This document shows positions 1 through 10,149 of a DNA stretch of 64,000 nucleotides, piece by piece (position 1 is the first letter of the stretch; each line of letters starts with the position of its first letter). Position numbers and translations under genes: made by a program. The notes beneath the pieces are model-generated. The model ran no database searches. It saw only the letters and a program-made list of their open reading frames with translations, and had not been told where the DNA came from. The stretch spans positions 124,001-188,000 of the forward strand of contig BLSF01000051.1 of assembly GCA_012862575.1 (NCBI GenBank), read 5' to 3'. The DNA comes from Parietichytrium sp. I65-24A. Lineage: Eukaryota > Sar > Bigyra > Thraustochytrida > Thraustochytriidae.

Positions 1-1003
1 TGATTTGCCCGGCCAAAGCAGTCAGACCACATACAATAGAGATCGTGAAAACAGTCCAACCGCATGCCTGCAGGGTAATGTACGCAAGACCTCCCTTCCC
101 AGGCTGAAATGCAGCGTAGTTGGACTGGATGTGTCGCCATTTACCGCCAAGAGTGTGGGTGGTTGCGCACGCGCCCGCAATCGTCCACATTGCCAGTGTG
201 GTGGTGGTCATACGAACGAGGACAGACCCTTTGCTAAAGCTTCCAACCATGCAGACCACGAAAGAAGTGATGACGAGACTCACCTGCATGCCAACAAAGA
301 TCCACCAGAAAAAGCTGGGAGAGTGCTCGCTGGAGCGCATAATCACGCTTTTTTGAAGTTCATCGTTGAAGACTGGGGTAACGTAGTTTGACTCGTCATG
401 AAGCTCGTCGTCGTCAGGTACCTTGACCTTGGCCGTTGCACCGCGCTTCTTGGAAGGAGGGTGGTACGCAAATAGGGCACCAAGCATGAGAACGTAAGAA
501 AGTGCTCCAATCATGAACGAGTTGAATGTCAAGAGCGGGTCGTGCAACGCAAAGTTCATCACCTGGACTATCAGCGAGATTGAGTACAGTGCCCACGCTA
601 CTCCATTCAGGGCTATGAACCTCGACCCTCCGACGCCTGGCTGCACGAATTTCCAACCCTTGTTGCGATACAGTACCCAGCCACCCACTGCGTAAGTCGC
701 AGGGATTAGCACCACGAAAAGGCCCATTAACAAGCAAAGCACTCCAACCAGTGCCACTCCGACGGCAATGCTGACCTTGCGAGCGGCTTCTCCATTTCCA
801 GTTTCATGAATCCAATCTTCCACAGTCTTTTTGAGCTCCTCGAGCTCAACAATTGTTTCCAACGAATTTGGTTTTGACTTTTTCTTCATCTGGCGCACCT
901 GCGTACTGTCCCTGCCGCTTCTGCTGCTTCGTCGGAGACTCGACCTTGGCTCTGCAGAGCTCGACCTCCTTCGAGACAACATGCCCGGGTCCCGAGCAAC
1001 CAT
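1..1003 (-). CDS. Multi-pass membrane protein, 3' part beyond window edge
   Basis: A frame open from ATG at 1003 down to base 1 was read by translating the minus strand; it is cut by the window edge. About 80 hydrophilic residues, rich in Arg and Ser and then charged, precede several hydrophobic segments (for example IAVGVALVGVLCLLMGLFVV). A charged loop (SKKRGATAKVKVPDDDE) lies between membrane groups. Two stretches resemble each other: FVQPGVGGSRFIALNGVAWA and AFQPGKGGLAYITLQACGWT, which suggests an internal duplication. I do not recognise the family with confidence. A vague resemblance to the membrane region of some stramenopile acyltransferases is only an impression. Met 1003 is the first ATG after an in-frame stop upstream; a second Met (MKKKSKPNS) lies about 45 codons in. 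Confidence 0.7.
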   Translation of the reverse strand, partial: MVARDPGMLSRRRSSSAEPRSSLRRSSRSGRDSTQVRQMKKKSKPNSLETIVELEELKKTVEDWIHETGNGEAARKVSIAVGVALVGVLCLLMGLFVVLIPATYAVGGWVLYRNKGWKFVQPGVGGSRFIALNGVAWALYSISLIVQVMNFALHDPLLTFNSFMIGALSYVLMLGALFAYHPPSKKRGATAKVKVPDDDELHDESNYVTPVFNDELQKSVIMRSSEHSPSFFWWIFVGMQVSLVITSFVVCMVGSFSKGSVLVRMTTTTLAMWTIAGACATTHTLGGKWRHIQSNYAAFQPGKGGLAYITLQACGWTVFTISIVCGLTALAGQI

Positions 1004-1981
1004 TTTCTCCTCGCGAAATAGTTCTGGTCGTCTCCCGTCCCCTGCCCTTGGTTGATTGCCTCGCTCTTTGGTCCGGATTCGGGTCTGTCGCTTTGGTGCT
1101 GTGGCCTGTGCCACGTCAGGAACTCAAACTTTAATCTTGTCTGATCAACCGTCCTACTTTCTCATGCAAACAGGTATTGTTCACCGTTCCCAGTGCACGA
1201 GCAGATGACAGCAAACCCCCCCTTACTCAAGTCAAAGCTCCCAATCGACAATTTGTCTGACAGTAAAAGCTTTTACGTGTCACGACAAAGGTTGGCGATT
1301 TGGCAGCTTCTCTTTGCACCTTTGCCATACCTTGACAGTAACTTTCCAAACACATCCCTGCAAATCCAATGTCCTCCCTCCCGAGACGCTAGGCAAGTAA
1401 GACTTGGCTGCTGCTTTACCCGAAAGTCAGCAACCTCCCACTCTCCCCTACCCCATGGGCTGGCTACTTACCGGTACGCCCTTGTTTTCTTTTGCCCAGT
1501 GCCCTCTCCCCTGCCTGCCATGTGTGCACTGCACTAGCGCTCCGGGCGCCACAGTGCCACACCAGGCAGCCACAACATGAACGTGAAAGAAAACCTTTCG
1601 TAAGCTTATCGAGTTTTGCTTGCGTGCTTGCTTGCAGTCTTTGTGGAAGAAATTTAATAAAAAGAACTCGGAGCACACACATATTTGACTGTGAACTGTG
1701 TCAAACAGCGGATCGTTGGACATGTTCAACAATCAGTTCAACGTTCGTGGCACTTGTTCCGCGATGGACCGCCTACGGGGCAGGTGGTACTGAGTAGCAA
1801 CGTCGTAACCAACGTGCTGCCGGGCGTGTGTCCAGTGTGTCCTTCCTTCTTTCCTGACTCTGCACGTATCTCTGCCGCGACGACTCCGGACCGTGTCGCG
1901 AAGACAGGACTGACCGTTCTCAACAACACCGACGTCACCATTGGATATCATTGAATCATTCAATCGTTGAATCATTGACGC

Positions 1982-2136
1982 GCAGAGTGCAGAGTGCAGA
2001 GTGCAGAGTGCAGAGTGCAGAGTGCAGAGTGCAGAGTGCAGAGTGCAGAGTGCAGAGTGCAGAGTGCAGAGTGCAGAGTGCAGAGTGCAGAGTGCAGAGT
2101 GCAGAGTGCAGAGTGCAGAGTGCAGAGCGCAGAGTG
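1982..2136. repeat. Minisatellite (GCAGAGT)n, about 22 copies
   Basis: About 22 nearly perfect head-to-tail copies of GCAGAGT are seen, with one C variant near the right end (GCAGAGC). The unit of 7 is not a multiple of 3, so all frames stay open and give spurious repeat ORFs such as AECRVQS and LCTLHSA. A short degenerate array of the same unit lies at about 6380-6418. Confidence 0.97.
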
Positions 2137-2316
2137 CCGTGGACTCCGGGTGCTGAATGCCACATTGTGCTGAAAGATAAACGGCAGGATTGTGTTTCGC
2201 AAAGTTGTTCTCGATCGCAAACAGTAATCACGGATGAGCGCATTGGTTGTTGTATTTGTTGGTTGGTTTAGTCGTCACATTGCCGTCCTTTGACAACCAT
2301 CGCAGCTGCTACTCGA

Positions 2317-2333
2317 GTACTCACAGTCAGTAC
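2317..2333 (+). promoter_or_regulatory. Dispersed motif GTACTCACAGTCAGTAC
   Basis: This 17-base sequence has short inverted ends (GTACT / AGTAC). It matches TCACNGTCAGT exactly and recurs with small changes in other spacers (5497, 26627, 43922). Its role is unknown; a start-site or promoter element is inferred from its placement. Confidence 0.35.
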
Positions 2334-2737
2334 GCAACGCCACAATTGAAAGTTTTTCACAGAACGGACACAACTTCGCTTTCGCCCCACCTTCAGTCCT
2401 CTCTTTCAGCTTCTCCGAAATCATCGCATAAATCACTCCGTACACCCCACCTGGCGCTCACACGGTAGTGCGATGTAGCACTCCACGAAAGCGCTAGAAC
2501 TAGTCTACCACTCTGTCCATGCATCGTCGTATCGATTGATGGGGGGGGCATGCAAGATCCTTCAGGTCAGGCTGTTTAGATTAGGTTGTCTAGGCTTTCA
2601 TCTTATGGTTGGTACTATATATGCAGTATATACACAAGCTTATTGCAATAAAGGAAGAGAAGAGAGAATTGGAAAACAGCGGCGTGCAAAGAACAAGACA
2701 GTTTGTCGAGAGATGTCGAGAGGAAGGAACCCGACAA

Positions 2738-3088
2738 TCAAGAACCGGGCGTCACGGTATGGGAACGGAAGGCGGGAGTGTTTGGGGTCATTGGGTTCCA
2801 AATAAGACCGTCTGAAGATCGTCTACGATTGTGATAGTGGGCAGTCAAGGCCAACGTTGTACACCATTGCAACAGATTCGTTTTAATTGAAAATGAAGAG
2901 TATCTCTGCATGAACTGAGGCACTACATGAAAAGCCACCCACTCCTCTCTCGAGAACATCGAGTGTCTTGGCTGGTTCTCAAGTTCCACCTCGTTAATAA
3001 ATGCCCTAGCATAAAACTCCCCTATTCTCAGATTGTGCCAGAATGATCCATCAAGTCTAAAACTTTCGATTCGATCGAGGTTTGCCAA
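2738..3088 (-). mobile_element. Possible Ty1/copia gag-like relic
   Basis: A 116-codon minus-strand frame has a pattern loosely like the N-terminal gag region of copia-type elements: an aromatic 'L-G-S-x-W' start, a helical stretch, then a W-x-x-x-H region. No accompanying protease, integrase or reverse transcriptase was seen nearby, and no terminal repeats. If real it is an isolated, old, broken fragment. It could equally be a chance frame in AT-rich spacer. Confidence 0.2.
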
Positions 3089-4176
3089 ATTTTAAACCAA
3101 GAGAAAGCGCACTGCCAACTAAAAAATCATGCTCTGAGATTGCTGTTGATTGACTGTGAAAGAGCTCTTTTCATTATCTCGAAACAAAATGGTACTCCGT
3201 CAAAGCCTATGCAGGTAAGATGAATCGAGTTCAGAATTCAGAAGGATTAAGTGTTGACGCACCATGAAGAAAAAACTGACGGCGCGAAGTCTGATTGGAC
3301 CCTGGTGATCCGGGCCCATGTTTTAGATGAATCTTCATCTCAAAAAGTGGAGTAAAAAGAAAGTGAATGATTTATCGAGATGGCACTGTGGTTTCAATCG
3401 CGACTTTGCCGAGTGACGCCGGTTTTGACTTAACATGAGTCGTCGTGCAGTGCACTTCGTCGAGCTCGGGAGTGAAGGACAAGTACGACTGTACACCCAA
3501 GGATAGCAGCAGTCTTGGCGCTGATGTTGGGCAGCACTAGAGTTTGAAGGCGATGTGCTACCCTGGGGCTGAGCACTTTTCGATGCTCCGTAACCATTTT
3601 CCTCCCCAATTCATTCAATGCGCACTTGAAATACGTGTTCTTCCGATGATTTGGAGGAGCTGGCGATTCCACACGTCTTCCTTGGTACTCTTAGTGGCTT
3701 CATGGTCGATCACAAAGCGTTCGTGAAGCCCGCCGCTGCCGAAGGAGTTTTCATCATTATCCTTTCAAAATTGCCAAATTCCTCTCCGAAATGGAATGGA
3801 ATGGAATGGGGGCGATGGCAGGAGCATCAGTCAAGTGCAGAGGAATGGTGGGTATGTCCAGTTAGAGACGGTCTTTGAGTACTCGAAAACATGTTTCTGC
3901 TTTGACCGAAAATCTGTGTGTGAGCTATACAGCCGTTTAGAAAGGCAAGAGCAATCCTTGCACAATCTGAGATTGACCATGCTCGAAGATGCGCGTGGCA
4001 GGCTAAAACACTCGAGTTATTTGTGCTTCATTACGTGAATAAAGTACTGTTTTAAGAATACTCCGCTCAAACGTTTATACCAGCTTTCCTGACGGCGTTT
4101 GTTTCATGAAGACAGGCAAGAGATTACATCCATAAAAATTTCAGTTGCAGGCGTTAACAAAGTTTACAGCAATAAT
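3089..4176. other. AT-rich intergenic stretch, no supported gene
   Basis: Only short overlapping frames without recognisable motifs occur here (for example at 3544-4038 plus). A short GGAATG/GAATG run is at about 3793-3808. I see no gene, RNA or terminal repeat that I can support. Confidence 0.5.
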
Positions 4177-4743
4177 TCAAGCCAGGAAATGCGCGTTGAT
4201 ACGACTATCGGGCGCGAGAAATTGGTTTCGTGTCTTTCTGCGCGGGAGTTGAACCTGATCTGCGTCCAACTCTGTGCCACGTGACATCGTTTTCTTGTTT
4301 GACCCTTCGTCTGTAGGAGTATCAGATTTCCGTTTTTTGCTCTTAGATGCCTTCCCAGCGGCTTCCTTTCCTTCACCGCCACCTCCCTCTATATCCTCAC
4401 AACTGGCCATGAAAGAGTAAAACCGAGCGCCTTTTACGGACGTGTCCGACCCCAGCCCTTGCATTGCGAGAACGACATCCTTTGCAGAAATGCTCAGTCT
4501 TGCGTTCTGTGCGAGAGTCCGCTTTTTATAAGCACAAATATCCAGGATGATCTTGTGGGCTGCCATATCCACCGCTGCCTGAATCGTGGGATGTATGTCT
4601 TGCAGTGCACGCTCGATCTTGCGCGCCAGTGCGATCTCTTTGATGTTTTCCAACGCCAGCAAGTGCGGCACCTTGCTGCTTTTGCTGGGCGTGGAGGCGG
4701 ATGCCCCCGTGCTTCTCTGCGGCGTAGACATTTTCCCGCTCAT
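4177..4743 (-). CDS. Histone-fold protein, divergent
   Basis: A protein of about 188 residues if started at MSGKMSTPQRS (ATG 4743; a second in-frame ATG is at 4731). The frame is open further upstream to 4968, but that part looks like spacer. Residues about 30-115 form a histone-fold pattern: helix ALARKIERALQDIHP, long helix IQAAVDMAAHKIILDICAYK, then RLSISAKDVVLAMQGLG, which resembles the loop 2/helix 3 'T..DV..A....G' of H2B, H4 and NF-Y-type folds. A Gly/Glu linker and a Lys-rich, nuclear-localisation-like tail (SKSKKRKSD) follow. It is not a canonical core histone. It could be an H2B-like variant, a CENP or CHRAC/NF-Y-type subunit, or a TFIID component. It presumably acts in the nucleus on DNA with a partner histone-fold protein. 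Confidence 0.65.
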   Translation of the reverse strand: MSGKMSTPQRSTGASASTPSKSSKVPHLLALENIKEIALARKIERALQDIHPTIQAAVDMAAHKIILDICAYKKRTLAQNARLSISAKDVVLAMQGLGSDTSVKGARFYSFMASCEDIEGGGGEGKEAAGKASKSKKRKSDTPTDEGSNKKTMSRGTELDADQVQLPRRKTRNQFLAPDSRINAHFLA

Positions 4744-5496
4744 CCCTTTGCGCTGGCAAGAGACGAGAATGATCGAATTCCAAAATGTCAGATTTTCCCA
4801 AACCTGGCGCACCGCGCGCTGTCTGAGATGAGAATCTCGGGCGAAATTTATTCTTTGACGCCTGTAATTGAGACTCGATAAAGCCAACCAAGGGCACTCC
4901 CCTACTGACCTCTTGATGGGTTGCACCTCCGGCACGCCAAAGCCTTGCAATTTCTTTTTTACAAACAAATCAATTTACACCGAGCGCGCTTGCCCTCCAG
5001 CCTCAAGTAACACGCACACAATTTGTGACACAGCCCAGTCGTCTGCGTGCAACTCGAGCCCGCTATCTCCGTTGATGCCTGTTTTCTTTCTCTCTCTCTC
5101 TCTCTCTCTCTCCCGCAACACCCACCGCAAACTGCGCACCGCTAGGCGTCCCAGCTCGGTGCACGCGCGTGAGTGAGTAGTCAATCTCTTCACGCACCGT
5201 GCACGCTCGACCCCCAGCCAGCACCGCGACTTAGTCGCCAGTTCGAGGACTCGCGGCGTACTGTACGTGTTCACCGTCAGTCCTCCGAGCTCGCAAGTCA
5301 GTCGCTGCCTCCTGCCACTTCTGCCTTTTACAGTCAATTAACATCAGCGCCAGAGTATGCACTCGATCACGAATGTCACGACCGTGCCCCATGTCACAGT
5401 CGATTGATTGATCGATCGATCGATCGATGTCACTAAGTCACGCTTTTCACCGGTGTTACACAACTGAACTTAGACCATCTCATCGATGAGGCCCGG

Positions 5497-5515
5497 CTAC
5501 TGACGGTGAGTACGC
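5497..5515 (-). promoter_or_regulatory. Dispersed motif, minus-strand GTACTCACCGTCAGTAG
   Basis: The plus-strand text CTACTGACGGTGAGTAC is the reverse complement of the motif also seen at 2317 and 43922. It lies in the spacer between two divergent genes. Function is inferred only from recurrence. Confidence 0.3.
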
Positions 5516-6040
5516 AGTCTACGCGGTCTACGCAGTTTTATGGAGGGAAGGAGGGCAGGGGTGGCAGGGGCGCCAATCGATTCGAAGCGAGTGCCAAGAG
5601 AATGCTACTCTACGCACGCGGTAAGTTATCTTGCTGACGTGACTGAGAGTGAGGAGAACTAACCACAACGACACATCCATCGCGATCAATCCATCGCGCG
5701 ATGAAAACGGCCACGGGAGATGGGTGATGGCGAGGATTTTGCTTTCACATGTTGTGTTTTGTTGTTGTTGTTGTTGTTGTTGTTATTGTTGTTGTTGCCG
5801 GGAAATTCGGGTTGGCGGGACCGCGCTTGACGAGAAAAGCATAAGGTTGCACGCGGTTCCAGGTTGCTGACGTTGTGTGGAATACTCTCGTTTGCGCGGG
5901 TTCTCAGAAGGTGGCGAAGGCCAGCGCCCCGCTTGATGATGTTGCGATCCGTGCAAGCCAGGTCCCGACCTCCCGTTTACATCAAAGCGCCAAAATCAAC
6001 AAGCTAAGAGATGAGGCCAATCAATCGGTAGCCAACGCAC

Positions 6041-6081
<41 letters not shown>

Positions 6082-6609
6082 CCCATCGATCCCGGTCTAT
6101 TCTTTCAAGCCAGCTCCCGCGCGCAACTAATTCAAAGCCCTTACCAGCCGATCAACACTGACACTCTCAATCAATCAACAATCCATCAATCATTCATTCG
6201 TCACATTCGCCGCCGGCCAATCTGCCAATCTTCCAATCGGCCAACCGGCCCGTCTCCAATCGCTGGCCCCAACGAAGCGCTACTCCTCCATAACCCTCTT
6301 CTACTCAGCGCCAGCTCCGGCCGACCGCCTCCGCCGGGCGGTATTTAAAAGTTTAAAATCATCAGCCGGGCAGACTTGACCGCAGAGCGCAGAGCGCAGA
6401 GTGCAGAGTGCAGAGCGCGCGCACGGAGAGGGTCGCGCAGTCAGTCACGGCACGCGGGAGGGGTCAGTGATTATTGAGCAGTGAGTATTGAATATTGATC
6501 ATTGAGCATTGAGCATTGAGTAGTGAGCAGTGAGTAGGCGGGGAGGGAGGCCTGGGATTGTGTGGGATGTGGATGTAGTCAAGGGCTGTTGTTTGTTGGT
6601 TTGTTTGGT

Positions 6610-6668
6610 TGTTTGTTTGTTTGGTTGGTTGGTTGGTTGGTTGGTTGGTTGGTTGGTTGGTTGGTTGG
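6610..6668. repeat. Tetranucleotide repeat (TTGG)n / (GGTT)n
   Basis: About 14 near-perfect units are seen. They yield spurious frames of repeated VGWL on the plus strand and NQPT on the minus strand. The array sits about 300 bases before the start of the PWWP/PHD gene. Confidence 0.9.
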
Positions 6669-6960
6669 ATGCATGTTTTGTGTGGGGTGAACTGGTTCGC
6701 GTTTGGTGATCACATGGAGCTTGGACGTGGGTTGGGATTTGAGGCGGTGGGCGTGGTGTGGTGTGGGGGTGTTGTGGCGAGTGTCTGCGTGGCTGGACAC
6801 TGCGATGCGGGAGAATGTGTTGCTGATAGTTTTCTACGTGGCTCTTTGGATGCGTGGACAAATTGGAAATTGCGTCAAGGCTCTCTTGTGGGAAAAAAGA
6901 TAGAAAGAAAGAAAGAGGCGCTCTTGGGAACAGTGCAAAAAGGGCCGGGAGGTCGAGGGC

Positions 6961-9564
6961 ATGGAGAGTAGAAAAGGCAGGAAACACACGATGCCAGAGG
7001 AAGCGCAGAAGAAGTTTCCGCGGTACTTTATTCAGGGTAATGCGGAGACTGTCGGCACGCCAAGGAGCGGAAGAGCGTTGAGGAGAAAAGCAACACAAAG
7101 CCTACGTAGTAATCGAGTTCAGCCAGCGCAGGCGGAGGATGAAGACTCCGTCTCTCCCAAAGATGACCCATACAAGGGACTGATCTTTTGGGCCAAATTC
7201 CGAAACCATCCGTATTGGCCGGCTACGAAATGTACGCCACAGGAAATCGAAGATCTTGAGAAAATTGATGGTGTGTCAATAGCCAAGATGGAGCAGAAGC
7301 TTGGCAACTGCCCTGTGGTTGCAGTCGTATTTCTTGGAAGCAACAACAAAGGGGTGGTTCGAGAGTCCGAAGTTGTGGATTTCTCCGAAAATTATGATCT
7401 TTTCACAAGGAAGAAATGCGGCAAGCACTTTGACTTAGGTTTGGAACTTGCGGATGAAATTGTGCTGCGCAAAAAGAATTTGGATACAGAAAGTAGCATT
7501 TGCCTTGGATGCCAGGATCCAGTAGTGAGCGCTCTTGACGAGGGCGGGAATAGTTTAGCTGATCGTCTAATTTGCGATCGCTGCTTCGCCCCCGCTCACG
7601 CCAAGTGTGCATCAGCCTCAGGAGAACTGGTAGTCTCATTCGGCGAGCTCAAGCCACCCGTCTGGTTCTGCAAAAGATGTGTTCAAGATGCGCCACTTAC
7701 GTTTGCTCAACGCAAGACTTCGGAGGAGCGTGCTTTGAAAAAGCTTGCGAAAAGTGCAGCATCAAATAAAAGGAGGCTGTCGACATCCACCCCTCGCAGC
7801 CCAGCTCCCGTGTCGTCCGAAACGCCCACAACGAACCCGTCCACTTCCAAACCTGGTCGCAAAAAGCGTCGTACTTCTGGGGCACACCTGAATGGTGGCG
7901 CGCCGCCATTTCTGACTCTGGACAGTGCGCCAGCCTCACCGATTGCAGACGCAGATCATCTTGGCCCATCGAAGGATTTCAGCGACAATTATTGCTTTGT
8001 TTGTGGGGACGGAGGCACTTTGATGATCTGTGATTTTCCGAATTGTCAGCGCTCATACCACCGCTATTGTCTCGCTGGAATAGATTCACAGCCTTTCCAG
8101 GAAGAGGGCGATACTCAGCACGAAGACACCCCTTGGAACTGCCCTTGGCACTACTGCGCCGTCTGCGGTGATTGCGAAGCTGATCAGTCGCCTGGCCTTG
8201 AGCGATCTGGTTCAAACTCCTCCGCAAGCTCCACTCAGGCGCATGTGCTACCAACCGGAGGGAAGTTGCGTAAACTCGTGTTACCCATGACTCCTCAGAT
8301 CTCTGGCGTTCCCCCGGTCCAAGTGAGTACTGTGGAGACTAAATGTGCGAAAGAAAGTCATGGGGCAAATTTTATTCGTTGTGCGACATGCCCAACCTGC
8401 TTGTGTCCGAAACATCGCAATGAACCAAGGCCTGTTATGGATAAACACGGGTCAGTCGTGTTCCCGGTCAGCCAGACTCGGACGGATAAGAAGGGTTTTT
8501 TCAGATGCGTGCAGTGCCACGGCGCTACAGTAGACGGAAATGAGTGCGACCCAGAACCGTTGGGAGCCTTTGCAAGGTCACTGCAACGCGTTTGGAGCAG
8601 AGTTGTAAATGGCCATGACCACCTTTGTAAAATTTTCTTGGCTGGGGTTGACAAACGAGATGTTCCGAAGGAGGCTATGTCGCTTTGGCAAGACTTGGGC
8701 CAGGAAAAATCTAACAACATGTTTGACATCCGTCAGAAAATTTGGGGGCTCAAGTACACGTCTGTTCAAGAGTTCGCAACTGATATGGAAAGAGTTTCGA
8801 ATCTAGTCAAAGCGATATATGGTAGCTCAAGCTCTGTTCTATTCGAGACGGCGGAGACTTTACCCATGTTGGTCGCCTCTGCTCTTCAGTCGCTGCAAAA
8901 AGAATGTCCCGACGGACTGAAGCCTCCTAGCTCCTCTCAATTACAACAACACTTGAATATTGCGAGAGCACAGGTCACGGCGTTTGGAAAAGGCGAGCTC
9001 TTCTTATCCGTCCTGGCCAAAGGAAGAGAATCCCCTTCCCCAAATATATCCTCCTATGCTAAGTCCCAGGTGGAGTGGGAGAGACTTTATTCTCAGGTTC
9101 CGACAAAACCGAGCAAGCAAACTGCGCCTGATCTAAAGAGCGGCAAGGCCCTTCTTCCAAGCCAGGAATGCAAAGGAGTTTCTGCCTCGCTCTTGGCGGC
9201 TGTTGACTCGATAGGAAACTTCGACGACAAGCTACCACCTTCCAAGGCGACCTTAAAGGTCATGTTGGAACAACAGTCCACCCTTCTTCGGTCGGCACTG
9301 AGGGGCGCTGCAATGCTGCGTGATGCAGTGGATAAAACAATCGCTCGCTATGATGGTGAATTCAGCGAATCGGGCGATGACGGCGACGAAAACGTCGTTA
9401 CCCTTGGCGAGATGCGACTCGCCGCGGAGTATAGACTCTCGAACCAGTCTTGGAAAGCTCGTTGCGCAAAGGTCACTACCTTGCTTCAGCTTGAGCGCCA
9501 AGCTCGGAGTGATGCAGAAGAACGCATCAAAGAGTTGGAAGCACAGCTTGCGAAAAGAAAGTAG
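6961..9564 (+). CDS. PWWP- and PHD-domain chromatin reader, 867 aa
   Basis: Residues about 66-165 are a PWWP domain (KGLIFWAKFRNHPYWPATK, with the PYWPA core). Residues about 178-240 hold a PHD-like zinc finger (CLGC...CDRC...HAKC...CKRC). Residues about 343-405 hold a second finger (CFVCGDGG...CDFPNCQRSYH...CPWHYCAVCGD) of the C5HCH type found in NSD-family proteins. A further Cys/His cluster (CATCPTCLCPKHR) follows at about 470-485. The last 45 residues are coiled coil. A basic Ser/Thr linker (KPGRKKRRTSG) may be a nuclear signal. No SET domain is present, so it probably reads histone marks rather than writing them. The start MESRKGRKH is the first ATG of the frame; a second (MPEEAQKK) lies 10 codons later. 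Confidence 0.85.
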   Translation: MESRKGRKHTMPEEAQKKFPRYFIQGNAETVGTPRSGRALRRKATQSLRSNRVQPAQAEDEDSVSPKDDPYKGLIFWAKFRNHPYWPATKCTPQEIEDLEKIDGVSIAKMEQKLGNCPVVAVVFLGSNNKGVVRESEVVDFSENYDLFTRKKCGKHFDLGLELADEIVLRKKNLDTESSICLGCQDPVVSALDEGGNSLADRLICDRCFAPAHAKCASASGELVVSFGELKPPVWFCKRCVQDAPLTFAQRKTSEERALKKLAKSAASNKRRLSTSTPRSPAPVSSETPTTNPSTSKPGRKKRRTSGAHLNGGAPPFLTLDSAPASPIADADHLGPSKDFSDNYCFVCGDGGTLMICDFPNCQRSYHRYCLAGIDSQPFQEEGDTQHEDTPWNCPWHYCAVCGDCEADQSPGLERSGSNSSASSTQAHVLPTGGKLRKLVLPMTPQISGVPPVQVSTVETKCAKESHGANFIRCATCPTCLCPKHRNEPRPVMDKHGSVVFPVSQTRTDKKGFFRCVQCHGATVDGNECDPEPLGAFARSLQRVWSRVVNGHDHLCKIFLAGVDKRDVPKEAMSLWQDLGQEKSNNMFDIRQKIWGLKYTSVQEFATDMERVSNLVKAIYGSSSSVLFETAETLPMLVASALQSLQKECPDGLKPPSSSQLQQHLNIARAQVTAFGKGELFLSVLAKGRESPSPNISSYAKSQVEWERLYSQVPTKPSKQTAPDLKSGKALLPSQECKGVSASLLAAVDSIGNFDDKLPPSKATLKVMLEQQSTLLRSALRGAAMLRDAVDKTIARYDGEFSESGDDGDENVVTLGEMRLAAEYRLSNQSWKARCAKVTTLLQLERQARSDAEERIKELEAQLAKRK

Positions 9565-10149
9565 TTGTCGCTGACGTGGTGTCTCCGCCGCTTCTTTTGG
9601 AATACGAAATGCGTCAGCTCTGGGATACCGCTCCCTCGCGTACTTTAAAATGAATGTGGGATCCATTTGGCTGATCGAGGATTTCTTCTTTGACATCTTC
9701 TCCCTCTTTCTGAAGAGGGTAAGTAAGAGAGAAGCGTTTGGCGCACCTTCATGAAACCCTAATTCGTTTCCCCATCAACTCACCTTGTGAGACTGTGTGC
9801 TCCGTTGCCTGCGCTCACTGTCAGCACCATTTCGCTTTTGAGAAGTGACTGACAAGCCCAAAATCTTATAGAGAAGAACAGGAGCATGATTAGCGGAACG
9901 CATCTGAAGAACTTCATTGTTCGAATCAACTCGGATTACTCGGATTCGGATCGTTTCGGGAAGAAAAATTGTGGAATCAGATTATCTAATATTGCATATG
10001 GAACCAGAAGATCAAGTTTAGAGTGTCTTTGGAGACCATTTGAAGGTTTTAAGAATCGCTTTCTATATTTGAAAGAAACTCGGGGCCTCACGCAGCCCGA
10101 TTGTCACCTATTTGTTCGCTTTGAGCTTTGAGCATTACGACAGTTTCAT
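9565..10149. other. Intergenic stretch downstream of the PWWP/PHD gene
   Basis: No gene is supported. A TCACTGTCAGC motif variant lies at about 9815. The frame at 9886-10131 has no recognisable motif and adjoins the decayed element. Confidence 0.45.

Larger units (their letters stand above)
1004..2737. other. Intergenic stretch, no supported gene
   Basis: No open frame here has protein-like composition. It holds the 7-base tandem array at 1982-2136 and one copy of the TCACNGTCAGT motif at 2321. Since the gene to the left starts at 1003 on the minus strand, this spacer should include its promoter. Confidence 0.6.
4744..6960. other. Intergenic region rich in simple repeats
   Basis: This 2.2 kb spacer lies between divergent genes: histone-fold to the left, PWWP/PHD to the right. 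It contains a TC run (about 5090-5112), ATCG repeats (about 5408-5430), a GTT run (about 5759-5798), an ATC run (about 6041-6080), a GCAGAGY array (about 6380-6418), a TGAGCAT/TGAGTAT run (about 6474-6535) and a TTGG run (about 6610-6668). Two copies of TCACCGTCAGT lie at about 5271 (plus) and 5499-5509 (minus). The frame at 5875-6348 owes its length to the ATC run and looks non-coding. Confidence 0.55.

Noticed and set aside
1951-2271. Repeat ORFs (AECRVQS and LCTLHSA repeats) on both strands at the minisatellite
   Set aside because: A 7-base array keeps all frames open; no start context or unique sequence supports a protein.
6499-7098. Minus-strand frame of 199 codons with NQPT repeats
   Set aside because: Made by the TTGG array and overlapping the start of the PWWP/PHD gene.
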